Shown one piece after another: positions 60,602 through 64,000 of a DNA stretch of 64,000 nucleotides (positions are counted from its first letter, which is position 1; each line of letters opens with the position of its first letter). Under the pieces are notes generated by a model. It was not told the DNA's origin, did no database searches, and saw nothing but the letters and a program-made list of their open reading frames with translations. The translations under genes were made by a program, and so were the position numbers. The stretch is from CAYRNY01 sp964425755 (GTDB taxonomy: Bacteria > Chloroflexota > Anaerolineae > Aggregatilineales > Aggregatilineaceae), in the NCBI GenBank assembly GCA_964425755.1, contig CAYRNY010000009.1, positions 62,001 through 126,000 of the forward strand. The letters run 5' to 3'.

Positions 60602-60607
60602 ATTATA
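60602..60607 (-). promoter_or_regulatory. Possible -10 of the C39-like gene
   Basis: Perfect TATAAT on the minus strand, leader about 105 bases. No recognisable -35 at 16-18 bases. Confidence 0.4.
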
Positions 60608-60752
60608 CGGTAACGCAGATTGGGCGGAGTCGGCAACAGGGCGGCGGCAAAGCGTAGGATGTACGGCGGCAGGACGCGCGCGCCGCGAATCCGGCGTTTT
60701 CGGGGGCCGGTTCGCGGCGTTTACGCGGCGTGCAAGGACGCAGCAGGATCGC

Positions 60753-61163
60753 TCAGCCTCCGTGATTCACTTTGACCGGCGTGATCTTGTAGATGACGCG
60801 CGTTTCCTTGCCTTTTGCGTCCCGATTGAAGCTGTAGTAATCCTCGTTGCCGGTGTAAAGCTTCGACAGCGCATTGATGTGATCGACCGCGCCGTCCTCG
60901 GTGATCTCGGTGACCTCGCCGCGTACCTCAAGCCAGCGGAAGGGATTTTCCGGGTCGATCGCCAGCACGGTGACTTTGGGGTTGCGGCGCATGTTGCGGT
61001 CTTTCTGGCGTCCTGTCGCGCTGTTGATCCAGATTCGCTCGCCGTCGAAATTGCACCAGACGGGCGTCGCCTGTGGCTGGCCGTCAGGCATAACGGTGGT
61101 CAGCGTAATGTAAACCGGTCCGGTTAACAGGTCGGTGTGCGAGTCGGGGATTCTCACAGTCAA
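60753..61163 (-). CDS. PPOX-type flavin/F420-dependent oxidoreductase (pyridoxamine-phosphate-oxidase fold)
   Basis: 136 residues starting at a TTG with AAGGAGG eight bases upstream. Split beta-barrel features: YITLTTVMPDGQPQATPVWCNFDG near the start, IWINSATGRQKDRNMRRNPKVTVLAID (cofactor-phosphate-binding Arg/Lys region), WLEVRGEVTEITEDGA, and a C-terminal YKITPVKV. The family uses FMN or F420 to reduce varied substrates; the length favours the small F420-type group. Divergent from the glycosyltransferase gene across 92 AT-rich bases with direct repeats. Confidence 0.87.
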   Translation of the reverse strand: MTVRIPDSHTDLLTGPVYITLTTVMPDGQPQATPVWCNFDGERIWINSATGRQKDRNMRRNPKVTVLAIDPENPFRWLEVRGEVTEITEDGAVDHINALSKLYTGNEDYYSFNRDAKGKETRVIYKITPVKVNHGG

Positions 61164-61216
61164 TGGTCATCCTCCTTGTCAAAATTTGCGATAGGTCCTG
61201 TTGTAAGTTATAGCAA

Positions 61217-61247
61217 AATAGGATTCTACTGCACTTAGAATAGGATT
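61217..61247. promoter_or_regulatory. Direct repeats in a divergent promoter region, candidate operator
   Basis: AATAGGATT occurs at 61217-61225 and 61239-61247, 22 bases apart (two helical turns), and ATTCTA/TAGAAT forms an inverted repeat between them. It lies between the TTG start of the PPOX gene and the ATG of the glycosyltransferase. Confidence 0.45.
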
Positions 61248-61255
61248 AGAACGGT

Positions 61256-62488
61256 ATGGCAAACATCTGGTTCACGTCCGCGCCGCTGCCGGGACACCTG
61301 GACTGGGGCGGGCTGTTGAAGACGGCGCGCGTGCTACACACGCATGGGCACGCGGTGCTGTGGGTCTCGGAAGCGCCGGTGCGCCAGATGGTGGCGCGCG
61401 CGGGCGTGCCCTTTGCTGCGGTGGAACGGACGGGCTGGCGCTGGCCCCCACCACCGCTGCCCACGCCGGGCACGTTCGTGAACGAGGATATACACACCCT
61501 GCGTTACCGCCGCGCGCTGGATACGTGGCTCGATCCGGCGCTTGTCGCGCAGGGGACGCAGGCGCTGCTCGACCTGGCCGCCGAGCGCGGCGCGCCCGAC
61601 GCGATCGTGACCGACCCGTTCCTGTCGGCGGCGGCGCTGGCCGCGGAACGGCTCGGCGTGCCGCTGGTGGTCGGCGGCTGGGCGTCCGGTCCTCCCGCCA
61701 GCGAGGACCAGATGCTCGCCGCACAGCGTCGTTTAGGGGATGAGGCGGTGGGGCGCATCGCACGCTTGTGTGCGCAGTTCGGCATCACGGGCGCGAACTT
61801 CAGCAGCGGCCCCGCGCCGAGCGTCCGGTCGCCGCACCTGCACATCAGCTATTTCAGCGCGTACTGGCACCAGGATGAAACCGTTCTGCCGCAGACCGCG
61901 TTTGTGGGCGGGTTTCCAGAAGCGCTAGCGGACGATCCCCCGTCCTGGCTGGCCGATATCCCCGCCGATCAGCGGATCGGCATGGTGACGCTGGGCAGCA
62001 CGTTTACCGGTGACGTGCAGTTCTTCGCGGCGGGGGCGCAGGCGATCGCGGCGGCGGGCATGGTCCCGCTGGTGGTGATCGGCTTCAACCCGCTGGAGCC
62101 GGAAGCGAAAGCCCGCCTGAAAGCGCAGCTGCCGGGCGGCACGCGCCTGCTGAACTGGGTCCCGTATGAGCACGTCTTCCCGCGGCTGGATGTGTTGGTG
62201 CATCACGGCGGAATGGGCACCACCCACGCCGCGATTGTGCACGCGGTCCCGCAGGTGATCGCGCCGCACGCCGCCGACCAGCGCGGGCAGGCGCGCCGCG
62301 CGAGCCTGGCGAAGGTCGGGCTGCACCTGACGCCGCAGGACATCCGGCGCGGGGAACTCGGCCCGGCGGTGCAGGCGATCACGTCCACCGCTTGGGTGCT
62401 GGAACGCGTGCAGCGGCTGGCCGATCAATTCGCGGCGTTGGGCGGCCCGTCCCGTGCCGCCGAGCTGATCGCGGGGGTGGTGAGCTAG
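61256..62488 (+). CDS. UGT/MGT-family glycosyltransferase (GT1)
   Basis: 410 residues. The N-terminal acceptor domain (1-205) begins with IWFTSAPLPGHLD, including the conserved His after Gly (H14 region). The C-terminal donor domain (about 215-400) has VTLGSTFTGD, LLNWVPYEHVFPRLDVLVHHGGMGTTHAAIVHAVPQVIAPHAADQRGQA: the UGT signature with HHGGxGTT and the DQ dipeptide. It transfers a sugar from a nucleotide sugar to a small molecule or lipid. The acceptor is unknown. Ribosome-binding site weak (AGGA 12 bases upstream). Confidence 0.9.
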   Translation: MANIWFTSAPLPGHLDWGGLLKTARVLHTHGHAVLWVSEAPVRQMVARAGVPFAAVERTGWRWPPPPLPTPGTFVNEDIHTLRYRRALDTWLDPALVAQGTQALLDLAAERGAPDAIVTDPFLSAAALAAERLGVPLVVGGWASGPPASEDQMLAAQRRLGDEAVGRIARLCAQFGITGANFSSGPAPSVRSPHLHISYFSAYWHQDETVLPQTAFVGGFPEALADDPPSWLADIPADQRIGMVTLGSTFTGDVQFFAAGAQAIAAAGMVPLVVIGFNPLEPEAKARLKAQLPGGTRLLNWVPYEHVFPRLDVLVHHGGMGTTHAAIVHAVPQVIAPHAADQRGQARRASLAKVGLHLTPQDIRRGELGPAVQAITSTAWVLERVQRLADQFAALGGPSRAAELIAGVVS

Positions 62489-62612
62489 GCGTGGAACGGT
62501 GTCTGCGGTGGGTGGCCTGTTTAGGGACCGTTCGATGCGTCTTCTGTAGAGGCGCACCTCGCGTGCCTCAGGACGAACTCAGAAGGGCGGCCCCTGCATC
62601 TCAAAACACCGC

Positions 62613-64000
62613 TTAGGGCCTGGGTTCCAGCCAGTATGTGCCCGGCCTGCCTTCGGCGGTCCAGCCCTCAAGTGTGCCTTTGCGCACCAACCACCAGCGC
62701 CAGTCGTTCTCTGTATCGCACACCGGCCCGCTGATCACGTCGAATTCCTCGCCGGGCTGGATCTGCCCGATCACGTTATAGCTGCGCACGCGCGGCTCGG
62801 AACGCACGCGGTTTGGCGCGTACGGGTCGAGCGCGACGCGGCCTTTTTCGCCCGGCACCAGGCGCGGCAGCAGCGCGCCGGGGCAGTCGATCGGCCCGGT
62901 GTCGAACGGCTCGATCCAGTACGTGTCGTCCCGTCCTTCGCCGATCCAGCCGGTCCAGCGCCCGGTTTCGTCATAGCCCGCGATCGCCCACCACGTGATC
63001 CCGCCGGCGCATTCCGGCCCGCCGATCACCTCGAACATCAGCCCTGGCGGGATGATGCGCACAATGCCGGCCAGCACACCGGGGGCGCTGCGCACGCGTG
63101 TAGAGACGGCGGGCAGCAGCGTGGTGCGCGCCCCCTCGCCGACCTCAAGCCGCGAGGTCAGGCTGTTGCACGCGATTTGCGTTGCGGTGCGCGTCGCGCT
63201 TTCCGTTGCGGTCGCGGTATTGGTCGGGGTGGCCGACGGTGTGCGCGTATGGGTCGGGGTGCGCGTGGATGTCGGCGGCGGCGGCAGCGTGTTGATCGCG
63301 GTGGCGCTGGGTGTGTGCGTCGCGCTGGGGGTCGCGGTCCAGCTTGCGGCGGTACCAGTCAGTGCCGCGACAACGGTCGCCTGGATATCCGGCGTGGGCG
63401 TCGCGGTCCAACTGGTGGCGGTCTGGGTCAACGCCAGCGCGATCAGCGCCCCGGTGGTGGCCGGGTGATCCGGTGTGGCGCTGGGCACCGGCGTCTGTGT
63501 CGGCGTGGCGGTCTGGGTTGGCGTGCTGGTCTGTGTCGGGCGCGGGGACGGCGTCGCGCTGGGCTGCGGTGTGTCGGTCGCGCCCGGTGTAGCGCTCGGC
63601 TGCAGCGTCGTGATCTGCACGATCGCGCGCGCGGTCGCGGTAGAAGTGGCGGTCTCGGTGCCGGTTACGTGCGGCGTCTGGCCGCCCACACCGATCGCGT
63701 CCGCGTCGCCGTCGCCGTTGCCCCCCGTGACCAGCAGCGTGATCGCGAACGCCACGCCCAGCACCAGCAGCCCCAGCGCGCCCAGCACCAGTATGCCGCC
63801 GCGTCGTTTGCCCCGGCTGCGCCGTGTCTGGTCCGCCTGGACCGGGTATGTCGAACCAGGCGCGGCATATACGGCGGAATTCGGCGTGGCGGCGGGTGCG
63901 GTCGGGTACGTCGGTTCCGGCTGCCGGGCTGCTTCCTGGCGACTGGAAGGCGGCGTCGCACGCTCGATCTGCTCGATGCTGGCGCGGGGCAGCGGCTGCG
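62613..64000 (-). CDS. Membrane protein with Thr/Pro linker and two SH3-like modules, N-terminus outside window
   Basis: The frame is open to the right edge, so the start lies outside; 462 codons are visible. A Pro/Gln-rich N-side stretch and a basic SRGKRRGG precede one membrane helix (about 24 residues, fwd 63730-63800). Then comes a long Thr/Pro/Ala/Ser linker with repeats such as TPTxTAT (63180-63660) and two SH3-like modules near the C-terminus. Each has GP(x)C...WW...GW...EG...YW(I/L)EP. The upstream, missing part could be a Ser/Thr kinase or zinc ribbon; I cannot tell. Stop at 62613. Confidence 0.72.
   Translation of the reverse strand, partial: QPLPRASIEQIERATPPSSRQEAARQPEPTYPTAPAATPNSAVYAAPGSTYPVQADQTRRSRGKRRGGILVLGALGLLVLGVAFAITLLVTGGNGDGDADAIGVGGQTPHVTGTETATSTATARAIVQITTLQPSATPGATDTPQPSATPSPRPTQTSTPTQTATPTQTPVPSATPDHPATTGALIALALTQTATSWTATPTPDIQATVVAALTGTAASWTATPSATHTPSATAINTLPPPPTSTRTPTHTRTPSATPTNTATATESATRTATQIACNSLTSRLEVGEGARTTLLPAVSTRVRSAPGVLAGIVRIIPPGLMFEVIGGPECAGGITWWAIAGYDETGRWTGWIGEGRDDTYWIEPFDTGPIDCPGALLPRLVPGEKGRVALDPYAPNRVRSEPRVRSYNVIGQIQPGEEFDVISGPVCDTENDWRWWLVRKGTLEGWTAEGRPGTYWLEPRP

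Overview
The window is one contiguous GC-rich stretch of bacterial chromosome (GC clearly above 60% by eye). It has tightly packed genes on both strands, no tRNA or rRNA genes, no CRISPR array, no transposase and no prophage block. The gene content points to Chloroflexota, probably an Anaerolineae-type lineage. The clues are multi-GAF histidine kinases, response-regulator/class III cyclase fusions, a response regulator fused to a CpaE/TadZ-like ATPase, Flp pilin, secreted beta-propeller proteins with SH3-like modules, a DUF4388 protein and a TrpB2-type tryptophan synthase. This assignment rests on family knowledge; no marker gene is present to confirm it.

Layout. 1-2.5 kb: respiratory/heme edge (membrane protein, small CxxC protein, heme-O/protoheme farnesyltransferase CtaB, Crp/Fnr regulator). 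2.7-9 kb: secreted M23 peptidase with beta-propeller, YbaK-type editing domain, secreted alpha/beta hydrolase, small membrane protein, cysteine-cluster protein, secreted 5'-nucleotidase. 8.9-12.7 kb: TrpB2 gene with a T-box leader and a near-consensus promoter, a structured 430-bp intergenic region with a divergent promoter, and a secreted alkaline phosphatase. 12.7-17.6 kb: biotinyl-like mini-protein, DUF4388 regulator, secreted PpiC foldase, and the pilus-type REC-CpaE protein. 17.9-26.4 kb: Cache-domain protein, membrane propeller protein, KimA-like APC permease, ABC exporter, MscS channel.

26.5-34.6 kb is a signalling island. It holds a four-GAF histidine kinase, two paralogous membrane histidine kinases joined by an ATGA overlap (one with a receiver), a lone receiver and a receiver-adenylyl cyclase. 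A second REC-GAF-cyclase lies at 47-48.7 kb and a Crp-family protein at 1.8-2.5 kb, so the window holds candidate parts for a phosphorelay-to-cAMP route. 34.7-49 kb is mixed housekeeping: propeller/SH3 protein, flavoprotein lacking redox cysteines, signal peptidase I, pyrophosphatase, epimerase-like TIM barrel, ABC-2 transporter, LapA-like protein, lincosamide-nucleotidyltransferase-like protein, Flp pilin and zinc-ribbon membrane protein.

49.5-64 kb: a large secreted repeat protein, then a five-gene minus-strand operon (TatD hydrolase, UroD-family protein, PfkB sugar kinase, RbsD/FucU mutarotase, MFS transporter) that looks like a sugar-utilisation unit. It is followed by a SRPBCC protein, a GH25 lysozyme without signal peptide, a second UroD-family protein, a secreted C39-like/TPR protein, a PPOX-type flavin protein divergent from a UGT-like glycosyltransferase, and the C-terminal part of a membrane protein with two SH3-like modules that runs off the window end.
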